NCBI RefSeq assembly: GCF_011602485.2
Contig: NZ_CP050022.2
Span: 6,096,001-6,160,000 of the forward strand
Origin: Bradyrhizobium sp. 1(2017)
GTDB taxonomy: Bacteria > Pseudomonadota > Alphaproteobacteria > Rhizobiales > Xanthobacteraceae
DNA length: 64,000 nucleotides
Direction: 5' to 3'
Part shown: positions 1 through 8,761 of the stretch, piece after piece
Position numbering within the stretch: position 1 is the first letter of the stretch
Layout of the letters: each line of letters opens with the position of its first letter
Notes under the pieces: model-generated
Seen by the model: only the letters and a program-made list of their open reading frames with translations
The model's database searches: none
What the model was told of the DNA's origin: nothing
Made by a program: the position numbers and the translations under genes

Positions 1-4
1 GCTG

Positions 5-364
5 TTGCAGGCGATGCCCGCGGGCTTCCGCAATTTTATGATGTACCAAGCCTGCATCCTCAATTATCGCAGCGACCAGGGCCTGCGCAAGCCGATCAAC
101 AAGACCGATTACACGAGCTATGAAATCACGGCGGACTGCAGCGCCGTCATCCGCCTGCGCGATGAAAATCGCTTTACCCCGGACGATCTGCGCTCGGTGG
201 AAATCCTGCTGAACACGGAAGATCGCGAAAGACATGACGGGCCGGACACTGAGAAAGCTCAGCGCCGCAAACGCAACATCGCGCAGTGCTACTACCGGAA
301 CATGCCAACGGAAGGCACCAAGCCTGCAGCGAAGTCCAGCCAAAACCCGCCGAATACGCCTTAA
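5..364 (+). CDS. Hypothetical protein, possibly cut by the window edge
   Basis: An open frame of about 119 residues ends in TAA at 362-364. It runs to the left window edge with only a TTG at position 5, so the true start is probably outside. The middle looks like real protein (YRSDQGLRKPINKTDYTSYE, ITADCSAVIRLRDENRF). The tail is polar and rich in K, P and N. I do not recognise a family. No signal peptide or membrane segment is visible. The next gene is about 170 bases away. Confidence 0.4.
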   Translation: MQAMPAGFRNFMMYQACILNYRSDQGLRKPINKTDYTSYEITADCSAVIRLRDENRFTPDDLRSVEILLNTEDRERHDGPDTEKAQRRKRNIAQCYYRNMPTEGTKPAAKSSQNPPNTP

Positions 365-532
365 ACTTCCTGCGCGATTGCAGTCACGAGCTGTCGTTTG
401 AGTTTGATCGGTAGCTGACCGATCTGCCGGCCGAAGTCGTCGTTGGGCAATTGATTTTCCTAGTTGCCGGTAGATTTGCGCGCGCCGCGCTATGTGTTAG
501 ACCGCGCCCCTCAACATTGAAGGAGCGTCAAG

Positions 533-709
533 TTGGCTAAGAAGAAATTGGTTCGCCGTGAGTGGACGCTCGCGGAATTGCGGACGTTGAAAAAGCATTC
601 GAAAGATCGGACGCCAGTCGCGAAGATTTCAAAAGAGATGAAGCGTACGGAGGGCGCCCTCCGTCAGAAGGCGCTCAATCTGGGAATCGGATTGGGACAC
701 CAGCGGTAA
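533..709 (+). CDS. Small basic conserved protein (58 aa), TTG start
   Basis: The frame starts at TTG 533 with an AAGGAG ribosome site at 520-525, seven bases upstream, and encodes MAKKKLVRREWTLAELRTLK followed by a segment ending GALRQKALNLGIGLGHQR. Lysine-rich helical proteins of this size with the 'TPVAKISKEMKRTEGALRQK' segment look like a small HTH/SANT-like protein common in Bradyrhizobium. The KMKRTEGALR stretch resembles a recognition helix. This suggests a DNA-associated role, but that is inference. The frame is complete and well spaced from its ribosome site. Confidence 0.75.
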   Translation: MAKKKLVRREWTLAELRTLKKHSKDRTPVAKISKEMKRTEGALRQKALNLGIGLGHQR

Positions 710-982
710 TTGAAAACTCCACCGATTGCATCCGGCCGCCAGTTCCCGATATCGATTTAACATCCATCTAACGAGATCGGGGTACAGACTATCGATTGTG
801 CGATGGCGGCGGCCCTGCACTTGACCGAGGCCGAGAGCTCGCGGTCCGCCAGCCCCATCGGCGAGCTTCTCGCCTCGGTCAGCTAAACTGCCGTAGTTAA
901 AGTTTAGAGCGACTGTGACCTAGATGACATTGTGCTTCGGCTGGCTCGCGGTAGGCTTACACCTGCCGGGGCTGGACCACAT

Positions 983-1009
983 ATTTCACTTGCAATTTTT
1001 TAACCCGGC
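983..1009 (+). repeat. Copy 1 of a T-rich motif that precedes a GC hairpin
   Basis: ATTTCACTTG, a run of six T and ACCCGGC occur here and again at 8411-8436 with only a few changes. In both places a strong GGCC-GCAG hairpin follows. It may be the 3' part of a small RNA or a conserved leader. Confidence 0.5.
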
Positions 1010-1012
1010 ACA

Positions 1013-1048
1013 GGCCCGCAGTGGTCCGCCGCTGCGGGCCATTTTGTT
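1013..1048 (+). terminator. Hairpin with weak T tract
   Basis: GGCCCGCAG (1013-1021) pairs perfectly with CTGCGGGCC (1032-1040) around a 10-base loop, and ATTTTGTT follows. This is the form of a Rho-independent terminator. No gene ends immediately upstream, so it may end a non-coding transcript that includes the T-rich motif at 983-1009. Confidence 0.5.
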
Positions 1049-1059
1049 GGGCACACCGA

Positions 1060-1326
1060 TCAGTGCACGGACAGGCTCACCCCGTGGATCGGCACATTCT
1101 TATTATTGAGGGTCTTGATCCGAGCGGCAAACGACGTGCCTACTGTGCACACAGTGTCGGCCGTTTCCGCGATTTTTCGCCCGCCTTGCCCATTCGTTGA
1201 GACTGACGCCAGGGTGGCCGCGGTCCAGTGTGCTCCGGCGTCGCAAGTCACCGCGACGGTCAAATCAGTGTTGAGCGTCGGTGAAGCAGAGTTGTCGAAT
1301 TCCGAGCGAAGCTGATCGACTGCCGC
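1060..1326 (-). pseudogene. C-terminal piece of an unknown protein
   Basis: After a stop at 1327-1329 the minus strand stays open for 88 codons and ends in TGA at 1060-1062. The peptide has protein-like patterning (TLNTDLTVAVTCDAGAHW, ARIKTLNNKNVPIHGVSLSV) and looks like beta-structure, perhaps from a phage-type structural protein. It has no convincing start, and upstream it overlaps a DUF3800 stub in another frame. I read it as a 3' fragment left by a deletion. The family is not identified. Confidence 0.35.
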
Positions 1327-1379
1327 TCATCCAGAAGGTTGGCACCGGCATTTCCTGTCTCATCCACAAATGCAAACAT
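1260..1379 (-). pseudogene. N-terminal stub of a DUF3800-type protein
   Basis: ATG at 1379 opens MFAFVDETGNAGANLLDE, which matches the typical start of DUF3800 proteins (Phe-Val-Asp-Glu-(T/S)-Gly-Asn). DUF3800 proteins are usually 200 or more residues, but here the frame stops after 39 codons and the sequence stops resembling the family after about 20. Only the first strand and the DE motif remain. Confidence 0.5.
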
Positions 1380-1603
1380 GTCTCGTCTCAAGGCGGCTGC
1401 CACGACACTAGGTATGCAATCATCAAATCAGGAGTTGCGATGGCAAGATAGGAATTTTCCCTGATCAAACAGCCGCTACCCTGCGACTACCGACCTAAGG
1501 CCTGACCCTACGCTTCCGGCGCGCGCTGGGACAACTCGTAACCCAAAGGATATCGTTCGGTGGTCATTCCAAATCTAAACACCCTTTGGTCAGTGGTCGG
1601 CAG

Positions 1604-1981
1604 ATGAAGATCATTAAGAGGCTACCGGGCTTCCCGGTCGAGCGTGCGCTGGGGGTCCTTGCGGGACGATGGAAGGCGGTCCTTATCGATGTGCTCGCGG
1701 ATGGTCCGCAACGCACATGCGACCTGGAAAAGCGCATTTTCGGCATCACGCAGAAGGTGTTGATCGAGCAACTGCGAGCGCTCGAGGAGCATGGGATGGT
1801 AAGCCGGCGGCCCAAGGTCGGCGACAGTCAGGCGATCGAATACCTGCTCACCCCGCTCGGCAAGAGCTTGCGGCCGGTGCTGGATTCCCTCATCGATTGG
1901 GGAGCCCATCACGCCAGGGAACTCGATGAAGTCGATGGGCTACTGCCATGCAACGCGGTCGTTCGAGATCGCAGTACCTGA
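1604..1981 (+). CDS. HxlR-family transcriptional regulator
   Basis: This 125-residue protein is a winged-helix repressor of the HxlR/MarR-like group. The pattern FPVERALGVLAGRWKAVLID, GITQKVLIEQLRALEEHGMV and EYLLTPLGKSLRPVLDSLIDWG covers the whole HxlR domain (roughly residues 5-100). Many HxlR proteins have a redox cysteine in 'GCPVE'. Here it is Phe (GFPVE), so sensing by that cysteine is unlikely. The ATG at 1604 is preferred over TTG at 1586 because it fits the usual domain start. There is no obvious partner gene, and the neighbours are relics. Confidence 0.85.
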   Translation: MKIIKRLPGFPVERALGVLAGRWKAVLIDVLADGPQRTCDLEKRIFGITQKVLIEQLRALEEHGMVSRRPKVGDSQAIEYLLTPLGKSLRPVLDSLIDWGAHHARELDEVDGLLPCNAVVRDRST

Positions 1982-2428
1982 CGCTTCTCCCGGCTATCGC
2001 CGTGCAAAAGTTCTAGACGCATCTGTCGTCACGTTAGGCGATGCCGTGCGCGACATCTAGAACGGCCCGAAAGACGTTCGGCGTTACAGCCGGCGGCTTA
2101 ATAAAACCAGACTTCTCCGGCATGACCGCCGCGGGCGTCCAGCGCCAGCCCAGCTGGTCTGCTGCGGGTGAGAGCGACGCTCGGGGCGGTGATCAACACC
2201 GGTGGCTAACGCGCAGCCACAGCAATTTGTGGCCCCCTATTCGAGCCGGTATGCCGCAACAGCATCCTCAATCCAGCGGACAGAAGCCCGCGCCGAGCCA
2301 CTTGTGCACACGGGATCGAGGCTTCGCCGCGGGCCCCGGATTCGCAGATGAGACGTTATGCAATAAGTCAGCCAGTGACCGATTGAGCTGAGCTACTTAG
2401 ACGAGTAGCGATATAAGTCCCATGAGAA
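1982..2428. other. Intergenic stretch, no supported gene
   Basis: The open frames here lack family resemblance and a ribosome site. Around 2355-2395 the reverse strand has a TAGCTCAG-like string that recalls a tRNA D-arm, but the rest does not fold as a tRNA. I see nothing else. Confidence 0.4.
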
Positions 2429-3801
2429 CTAAAGAAGGAATTTGCGTAGTTCTTCTTGAAATATTGGCGCGCCGGGATCCTGTGGAAGCAGCATATGGTT
2501 TTTACCAGGGAGTGCCACAAACCTCGCTCCGGGAATTTCCGCTGCTAGGTCGCGACCGGAGGCGACCGGCACCCTGCGTTCATCGCGAACGTGCATAACA
2601 AGCGTTGGCGCCTTTAGCGCACTGCGCACTCGGCTGAGGCGCTTAGACGTTGAAGCTCATTGAAGGCGTCTGCTTGTTCCTTCGTGGCATCCGGCAACAT
2701 CGAGGCGATGAACAGTTGCCGAAAAGTCGGATCATCTGCGCCCCACCCGAGTTTCATCAACGTTTTCATTGCAGCAAACCGCTCTCGATCAGCGGCCGTG
2801 TAGTTAGGGTTCTTGTTCGCGCCAACGGCGAATCCACCATAAAGAATTAGATGCGAGACGCGTTCGGGATGCCGCGCTGCAAATGCTATAGAAACCGCGC
2901 AGCCCTGCGAAAACCCAAGCAACGGAAATCTGTCGAGACCGGCTGCGTCGGCTACGCTCTCCATATCCTTGACCCACGCATCAAGAGAAAGCTCTCCGAC
3001 ATCCCAGTCAGACAGACCGTTGCCACGCGCATCGTACCTCACGAGGGTAAATGACGAAGCAAGCCCAAGCAAGAAGTCGCGCTGGAGCGGAAAGTCCCAG
3101 TCGTACTCGAGATGGCCGAGCCAATGCGCCGATTTCAACAGACCAGGTCCCGTTCCCACTTTAGCATAGGCTAACCGCACACCATCCGTGGCTCTGCAAT
3201 AGCGAATTTCCTGCTTCAGGTTGGCTGCCGATAAAACTCGCGTTGCGGGCGATCCTTCCTCGTTCAGGTCAATCGCATAAACTTCGATTGGGCGAGTAAT
3301 GTTCTTTAAATTCTGGCGGCCTAACTCGCGCAAAGGGAAGTTAAGCTTGCCGTCGATCTGGTCAAGGACTTGGCGAGAGATGCATATGCCGCCTCGCACC
3401 GCAATGCTCTCAAGCCGCGCAGCTACGTTGACGCCATCTCCGAAGATATCGCCCTCGTCCTCAATAATGTCACCGACGTTGATCCCTACCCGAAACTCGA
3501 TACGTCGGTCCGGACGCACGCTTGCATTTCTGTCGATCATCCCACGCTGCACTTCGACCGCGCATTTTACAGCCTCAACAGCGCTCGAGAACTCCACCAA
3601 CATGCCGTCACCGGTTGTCTTGATCAGGCGGCCACGATGGGATTTGAGTTTCTGATCAACGAGCTCTCGGCGGTGCGCTTTCAATCCCGCTAGCGTGCCC
3701 TCCTCATCCTCCCCCATCAGCCGCGAATAACCGGCGACATCAGCTGCCAATATTGCCGCTAGCCGGCGCTCGACCTGAACGTCTGTCACGGTGATCCTCA
3801 T
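2429..3801 (-). pseudogene. Adenylate/guanylate cyclase fused to alpha/beta hydrolase, broken near the 3' end
   Basis: The first frame (3801 down to 2614) carries a class III nucleotide cyclase domain (residues about 10-180: AADVAGYSRLMGEDEEGT with metal Asp, TTGDGMLVEF with the second Asp, GDGVNVAARLES). An alpha/beta hydrolase follows with nucleophile elbow GFSQG. It ends abruptly at ECAVR. A second frame (2629 down to 2429) continues the hydrolase: KAPTLVMHVRDERRVPVASG and the catalytic His in GKNHMLL. Compared with the usual family, about a dozen residues between ECAVR and KAPTL are missing and the frame changes. The Ser and His of the triad are therefore on different frames. The cyclase half could still be made. 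The start at 3801 follows from the family N-terminus. Confidence 0.8.
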
Positions 3802-4118
3802 TTCCTTGCGTATGGCAGGCGAAGAAGCTCGTGCATGTCCAACGGAAAATAAATCGACGTGCGAATTAGATCATTGGCGGGGGTGAAGTTGCAAGTGGCT
3901 GTAATAGCTAACTTATTCTTTAGCGGAGGCGATTACACGCAAGTTGCGAGCCCAAAAATCGACCAGACGGAGAAAAAAATCCGCGAATGAGAGTGGGGCC
4001 GGTCCCTGAATCGCGAGGCGCTGAGGAATGACCCACCCCCTACCCTGACCTTTGCAAGTTGCTCCGTGTGCCGTTGCAAGTTTCCCGGGTGCCGCTCCGA
4101 TTCATCGTCTGGTTCAAT

Positions 4119-4151
4119 AGAGGGGGTGCCCACCTGTGGGCACCCCCCTCT
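4119..4151. other. Strong hairpin with GGGTGCCCAC arms
   Basis: AGAGGGGGTGCCCAC (4119-4133) pairs with GTGGGCACCCCCCTCT (4136-4151) with one bulged base and a 2-4 base loop. No T tract follows on either strand. It resembles the second hairpin at 4239-4258. Confidence 0.5.
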
Positions 4152-4238
4152 CGCCAAACTGTTTGTGCTATCGCGAGCTATCTCGCAAAGTGTCGCGAAT
4201 TCACGATTGTGCGGTCAGTCACTGCTCGCGAGATGAAG

Positions 4239-4262
4239 GGGGGCACATGGGTGCCCCCTTTT
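4239..4262 (+). terminator. Rho-independent terminator-like hairpin
   Basis: GGGGGCAC (4239-4246) pairs with GTGCCCCC (4251-4258) around ATGG, followed by TTTT. Whatever transcript it serves is not evident, since no gene ends just upstream on the plus strand. Confidence 0.5.
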
Positions 4263-4378
4263 CTCTCGCGCTCCACCCTGAGTGGGCTTTTTGTTTTTAT
4301 TTCTGAACTTTTTGCGTGCGAACCAGGGAGACCGGTCTCCTCATCATCGCCGCCAGACTTTGAGCCCACCCCCGCCCT

Positions 4379-4415
4379 GTCAACCCGACTGTCAACCGTG
4401 TCAACCTTGTCAACC
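4379..4415 (+). repeat. Four short TGTCAACC repeats
   Basis: TGTCAACC occurs at 4379, 4390, 4399 and 4408, so the spacing is 11, 9 and 9 bases. Such runs often lie at the edge of replication or prophage genes, but none is seen here. Confidence 0.55.
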
Positions 4416-4682
4416 TAACTTGCAGTCCCTTCGGCTAGCGCGGCGGCGCGGTGCGAATTACCCGCACTGAAATCTGACCGCCAGAGGGACCCATGATGCG
4501 GGGCAGTTGTCGCGCGACACCTACATCGTGCCACGACGCGCAAGTTGCCATTCCATGGTGATAAGAGGTAAGCAGTTCCATCGCGTCATTTACGGACGTT
4601 CGCCCGCTATTGCGGGAATATTGTTGAGGCAGAATTTTCGACTTTTTCAACACAACCAGCCCTAAGCAGAAGTACGCCTTCC

Positions 4683-5693
4683 TCATTCGATCACTTCGTC
4701 GGCGCGGGCGAGGAGCCCTGCTGGTATAGCCACATCGAGAGCCTTTGCCGTCTTGAGGTTGACCGCCAACCACAGCTTGCTCGGAAATTCGATGGGAAGA
4801 TCGCCCGGGTGTGCCCCCCTGAGTATCTTGTCCACAAAATAGCCTGCGCGACGAAAGCACCAGCGCAAGTCAACGCCATAGCTCACAAGGCCGCCGTGGA
4901 TAACGTGCTCGCGATATCCGAAGACGGTCGGCAGCCGCTTTTCAAGCGTGATAGCTCCGATCTCCTGGCTCATGTTGAGCAGCAGGTTCGTCTGAAGGAC
5001 AACGGCGACATCGACCTTTTCGTTCGCCAGCGCAGCGAGCGCATTCGGAATGTCCTTCGCCGCACTGGCATCTGCTTCGACCACGCTGAGGCTCAAAGTC
5101 CCACAGGCTGCCCTCAAATCCCCCACTTGAGGCGGCCCCTTAGGATCGTTAATGTTGGTCAGCAGTCCGATGCGCCGCGCCTTCGGAGCGATTTCTCGCG
5201 CGAGTTCAATTTGCTTGGTCGGCAAACCCGCGATGTAGGGCTCAATGCCCGTTACATTTCCTCCTGGGCGAGCCTCGCTGGCAATCAAGCCGAGATGGAC
5301 CGCATCGGCAAGCGCGGGACAGACAATAGGTATTGTCGATGTTACGTTTCGAGCAGCGACCGCTTCTAGCGTTGCTGGCACAGCGATGATATCGGGTTTG
5401 AGCAGAGCCACGATCTCCTCAATAGACGGTACGCGGTCCGGAAAGATGTCCTGTCGCCGAATGATATCGATGTTACGGCCCTGTTCGTAGCCGAGCTCAG
5501 AGAGCCCCTTAACGAAACTGCCGAACAAGTCTAATATGAACTGGGGAAGCTTCACCCCCGGAGGCGCAGCTCCCGCCCATGCGATGAGCGGACGTTTTCG
5601 CACAGGCTGCGCGCTCAAGCCCCAACCAAACAATGTCGATCCTGCTGCAGCGCCAATAACGCTGAGATATCCGATGAACTCCCGTCGTCGCAT
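4683..5693 (-). CDS. ABC-type substrate-binding protein (ABC_sub_bind family), orphan
   Basis: This exported binding protein has 336 residues. The start at 5693 gives MRRREFIGYLSVIGAAAGST, a twin-arginine-like signal region. The mature part has the family pattern: RKRPLIAWAGAAPPG, GLSELGYEQGRNIDI, ARPGGNVTGIEPYIAGLPTK, a lobe exchange at RRIGLLTN, and a C-terminus LLARADEVIE. In this family the protein feeds an ABC permease, but no permease or ATPase gene is nearby. The ligand is unknown. The next upstream gene on the same strand (5941-6930) is a paralogue, so the two are probably a local duplication. A longer in-frame extension to 5810 has no signal-peptide logic and was rejected. Confidence 0.85.
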   Translation of the reverse strand: MRRREFIGYLSVIGAAAGSTLFGWGLSAQPVRKRPLIAWAGAAPPGVKLPQFILDLFGSFVKGLSELGYEQGRNIDIIRRQDIFPDRVPSIEEIVALLKPDIIAVPATLEAVAARNVTSTIPIVCPALADAVHLGLIASEARPGGNVTGIEPYIAGLPTKQIELAREIAPKARRIGLLTNINDPKGPPQVGDLRAACGTLSLSVVEADASAAKDIPNALAALANEKVDVAVVLQTNLLLNMSQEIGAITLEKRLPTVFGYREHVIHGGLVSYGVDLRWCFRRAGYFVDKILRGAHPGDLPIEFPSKLWLAVNLKTAKALDVAIPAGLLARADEVIE

Positions 5694-5940
5694 GTGTCCC
5701 CCTGTACGGGCCACGCTATTGGCTGCTGAGGTTAGCACCTTGCGACGGTCTGTGCGGCAATTTAGCGAGCTTGTTGCCCCAAGATGCAATTGCCGGAAGA
5801 TGGTCGACATGGGTCACCAGCGGCGGTCAAGCGCGGCCCCGCGTCCGGTCCACCGCCGACAGCCGACATCACGATAGCTTCGGCATTGTTCGGCTAAGGG
5901 CCATAACCGGTCGTGAGCAGCCTCGGCAACGCCCGGGTCG

Positions 5941-6930
5941 TTATTCGATTACCTCGTCGGCGCGGGCGAGCAGCATGTCAGGCACCGTAAGACCGAGTGC
6001 CTTTGCAGTCCTTAGATTGACGACGAGGTCGAGCCGGGTAGGGAACTCAAAGGGTAAATCGGCTACGGGAGTGCCCTTGAGTATCTTATACACGTAGGTC
6101 GCAGCGCGGTAATTGCATGCACGAAGGTCAATTCCATAGCTAATGAGCCCGCCCGCATCGACGAGTTCGCGGTATCCATAAACGGTCGGGAGCCGAGCTG
6201 CCGCTGCGACGGCGGCGATCTGAGCCCGATCCAAGAGCAAGAAGTTCGCCTGCAGAACGATGACGACATCAACGCGCTCCGCTTTGAACCTTCTGAACGC
6301 GGGTTCAATATCCTCGGTTCTCTGAGCATCCGCACCGACGATCTTGATTTCAAATTTCGCGGCGGTGGCGTTGATTTCGTCCCATTGAGGCGCTGTTTTG
6401 ATGTCGCTCGTATCGTTTACGATCCCAACTTTCTGCGCGCGGGGAACGATTTCCCGCGCGATCTCAAGCTGCTTTGCAGGCAACCCACGCACGTAGGGCA
6501 TGATACCGGTCAGGTTGCCAGTCGGACGGCGAACATCGGCTTCCGACAATCCAAGCGCGGTCAGGTTTCCCAACGCTGCAACAACAATCGGGATGGTTGA
6601 TGTTGCCTGCTTGGCGGCAAGCGCATTGGCGCTGGCGGCGGCAAAAATGACATCGGGGCGGAGCTGAACCACCTCCCTCGCTACCTCTGGTAACTTCTCG
6701 GTAGACGCGGCAAGTCGGAACGTTATGTCGAAATCACGCTCCTCGATATATCCGAGTTCTTGCAGCCCCTTCAAGAACGCTGGCCAAGCTCCGTAACCTT
6801 TGCGCTGAGCTGGCGTACCCGATCCAAATGTGCCGATAAGGGGCCGTTTCCTCGGAGTCTGGGCTCGTACGACAGACGGCCACGCAATTGCTGCACCGCC
6901 AAATAGCGTCACGAACTCGCGTCGTCTCAT
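5941..6930 (-). CDS. ABC-type substrate-binding protein (ABC_sub_bind family), paralogue 2
   Basis: This 329-residue protein starts MRRREFVTLFGGAAIAWPSV and has an ARAQ-type cleavage region near residue 25. It follows the same plan as its neighbour at 4683: TPRKRPLIGTFGSGTPAQRK, GLQELGYIEERDFDI, TSTIPIVVAALGNLTALGL, GNLTGIMPYVRGLPAKQLEI, and the end LLARADEVIE. It is likely a periplasmic ligand-binding protein with an unknown ligand. The gap between the two genes is about 250 bases, so they need not share a transcript. No transporter membrane genes are adjacent. Confidence 0.85.
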   Translation of the reverse strand: MRRREFVTLFGGAAIAWPSVVRAQTPRKRPLIGTFGSGTPAQRKGYGAWPAFLKGLQELGYIEERDFDITFRLAASTEKLPEVAREVVQLRPDVIFAAASANALAAKQATSTIPIVVAALGNLTALGLSEADVRRPTGNLTGIMPYVRGLPAKQLEIAREIVPRAQKVGIVNDTSDIKTAPQWDEINATAAKFEIKIVGADAQRTEDIEPAFRRFKAERVDVVIVLQANFLLLDRAQIAAVAAAARLPTVYGYRELVDAGGLISYGIDLRACNYRAATYVYKILKGTPVADLPFEFPTRLDLVVNLRTAKALGLTVPDMLLARADEVIE

Positions 6931-7137
6931 GTGTCCACCCCGGCTCAGGAGAGGGAGACTTGTCGTGACAAATCATAGCACGTTGAGAGGGGCGGAGCTA
7001 TTTTTCATGACGTGTGTGTTGGGTAGCTGTCGAGGTCTGTTTCGGGTCACAAGCTCACGCTCGGAGGCTGCGCGCCGAGGTCGGCTACGGGCCCAGAAGC
7101 TGACCTTCCATGTGGCCCCCCACGACCAAAAGCACCT

Positions 7138-7600
7138 TCATTGCGCCAGCTCGTCGAGTAAGGCCTTGGCCTGCTTCAAATCCAACGTGCCGAAGCCCTC
7201 GGTGAACCCGCCGTAGATAGGCGCGAGGAGATTGCGGGATTCTCTGCGCTTGCCACGGTCGCGCCAGATCCGGGCCAAGCTGGTGGCAGCGCGCAGCTCT
7301 AGGCATTTGGCGCTCTGGCGACCCGCCACGTCTAGCGCACGCTGAAACCACCCTTCTGCTTCGGTCCCGTCGCCGCTCCGCCTGGCAAGCGTCAGCTCCC
7401 CAGTTAACCGGCAGATTTCCGCCTCCCATCGTCGCTCGCCAGTTTCTTCGACAACGCGCGCAGCCCCGACCAGCGCGGTTAATCCTTGCTCGATTTCTCC
7501 GGCCCACGCCGATGCTTCAGCCAGCGACGCGAGATAATAGGGCCGACGGATGCGCACGCCCGTCGGCTCGACGGCCGCGAGACCGCCGCGAATCTCCGCG
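7138..7600 (-). pseudogene. C-terminal relic of a TPR-type cyclase/ATPase protein
   Basis: The last ~150 codons match the usual C-terminus of large cyclase-AAA-TPR proteins of Bradyrhizobium: RPYYLASLAEASAWAGEIEQ, RRWEAEICRLTGELTLARR, GWFQRALDVAGRQSAKCLEL, YGGFTEGFGTLDLKQAKALL. The same frame stays open to 8052, but that part is low-complexity and does not resemble the family, so the N-terminal cyclase and ATPase domains are gone. It is a remnant. Confidence 0.6.
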
Positions 7601-8068
7601 GTCGAACAAGGCTGAAGGGCTGCGAGAGCCCCCGCGCCATCCTCACCGCCTCGCGCGCCGTGGCAAGCGCTTGCTCGGGGAAGCCAAGCGGCGCCCGCCC
7701 CAGACGATGACCGCCGAGAATTCCTAAAGACGTGCGGGCGTTTCGCCGCCGTGACGCCTCCAGCCATGACGCTCCTACTGTCGACGTCGCTCACATCAGA
7801 TGCAATTGCGAAGTCCGGCGGTGGACCGGCCGCCCGCGTGGCAACAATGGCAAGGGCAACGGCGGCGGCGACGGCAGCTCCAACGGGAAGACCGATATAG
7901 GCCGCTGAGTTGAAGGCTGCTTGGAACGATCTGCCAATTACCAAGTTTTCCTGACACCCATCCCCAAGTGGGTACCCTGTCGGGCTCCAGCTCTTCCACC
8001 CGCCCCGCTGTGAGCTGGAGCCCGTCTCGTTTGGCATCTTTAGATTGGGCACATCGTGAATGCTGTCG

Positions 8069-8267
8069 ATGGACCGAGCGTCGATCTACGACGAGTTGAG
8101 CCGTATTGAGCGCGAAGTAGTCGCTGGAGAGCGCCAGCTTGCAGAGCAGGAGCGACCAGGAGGGCCAGGATTCTACAAGTGCCGGAAAGGAGCTGGAACG
8201 GTTGCGTGCCTGCCAGCGCGCACGCGATCAAGACAGTCAACGGTTTCTGTCACTCCTGCAGCCCTAA
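8069..8267 (+). pseudogene. Small coiled-coil protein with a frameshift
   Basis: ATG at 8069 opens MDRASIYDELSRIEREVVAG followed by ERQLAEQE, a helical N-terminus. The frame then turns into unrelated sequence. In the next frame the sequence continues KELERLRACQRARDQDSQRF and LSLLQP, ending in TAA at 8265-8267, which is the expected helical C-terminus. One indel near 8145-8165 explains the break. The intact protein would be about 66 residues. Confidence 0.6.
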
Positions 8268-8410
8268 CAGATACAAAACTCCCGTCGAATTTCACATTTC
8301 ACTTTGAAAGGAGAATAACGCTAGTGCCCGTGACCGAAGCGGAGCAGCGATGAGCTCACACGGCCGCAACATGGGCGTCAAGGGTATTCGCCGTTCGCGG
8401 CTGGCTGCAG

Positions 8411-8436
8411 ATTTCACTTGGACTTTTTCACCCGGC
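8411..8436 (+). repeat. Copy 2 of the T-rich motif
   Basis: ATTTCACTTG, then GACTTTTTC, then ACCCGGC, closely matching 983-1009. It is followed 17 bases later by the hairpin at 8454-8481. Confidence 0.5.
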
Positions 8437-8453
8437 TTTTTTGACTATGCGCG

Positions 8454-8481
8454 GGCCGCAGCCTGCCCCCAGGCTGCGGCC
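8454..8481 (+). terminator. Perfect 12-bp GC hairpin
   Basis: GGCCGCAGCCTG (8454-8465) pairs perfectly with CAGGCTGCGGCC (8470-8481) around CCCC. Only TT follows, so it is a terminator-like or RNA-stabilising hairpin. The 280 bases after it up to 8761 hold no supported gene. Confidence 0.5.
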
Positions 8482-8761
8482 TTCGTGCGTTTCACCAACG
8501 GCTGATTTTCAGAACGTGAGGTTCGCCGCTAGCCACGTGGCGAGGCCGGTGCATACGCCATACGGCAATGCGAGACGCATGGTTGCCTAGCTATGCGAGA
8601 GTCGCACGACGGCATGCTGCCGTCCATGTACCATAGGTCAAGCCGATACTTGGCCTAATCGCCTTTGCGATGACGCAAGGGTGCGACTGCCGTCTGCCTC
8701 GGCTCGCCCTTTGCCGGTTCTCTGAGAAGACAGTGCATTCAGTCGCGGCCTCGTCTCTGGA

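Larger units (their letters stand above)
3802..4682. other. 881-base gap with hairpins and short repeats
   Basis: No intact gene is supported. One minus-strand frame near 3905-4100 reads like protein (ending FADFFLRLVDFWARNLRVIA) but has no start, and may be a relic. Two related GC hairpins and a TGTCAACC repeat lie at 4119-4415 and are listed separately. Confidence 0.5.

Noticed and set aside
2350..2395. tRNA-like string on the minus strand
   Set aside because: A TAGCTCAG-like word is present, but no anticodon or T arm follows and the D-stem does not pair.
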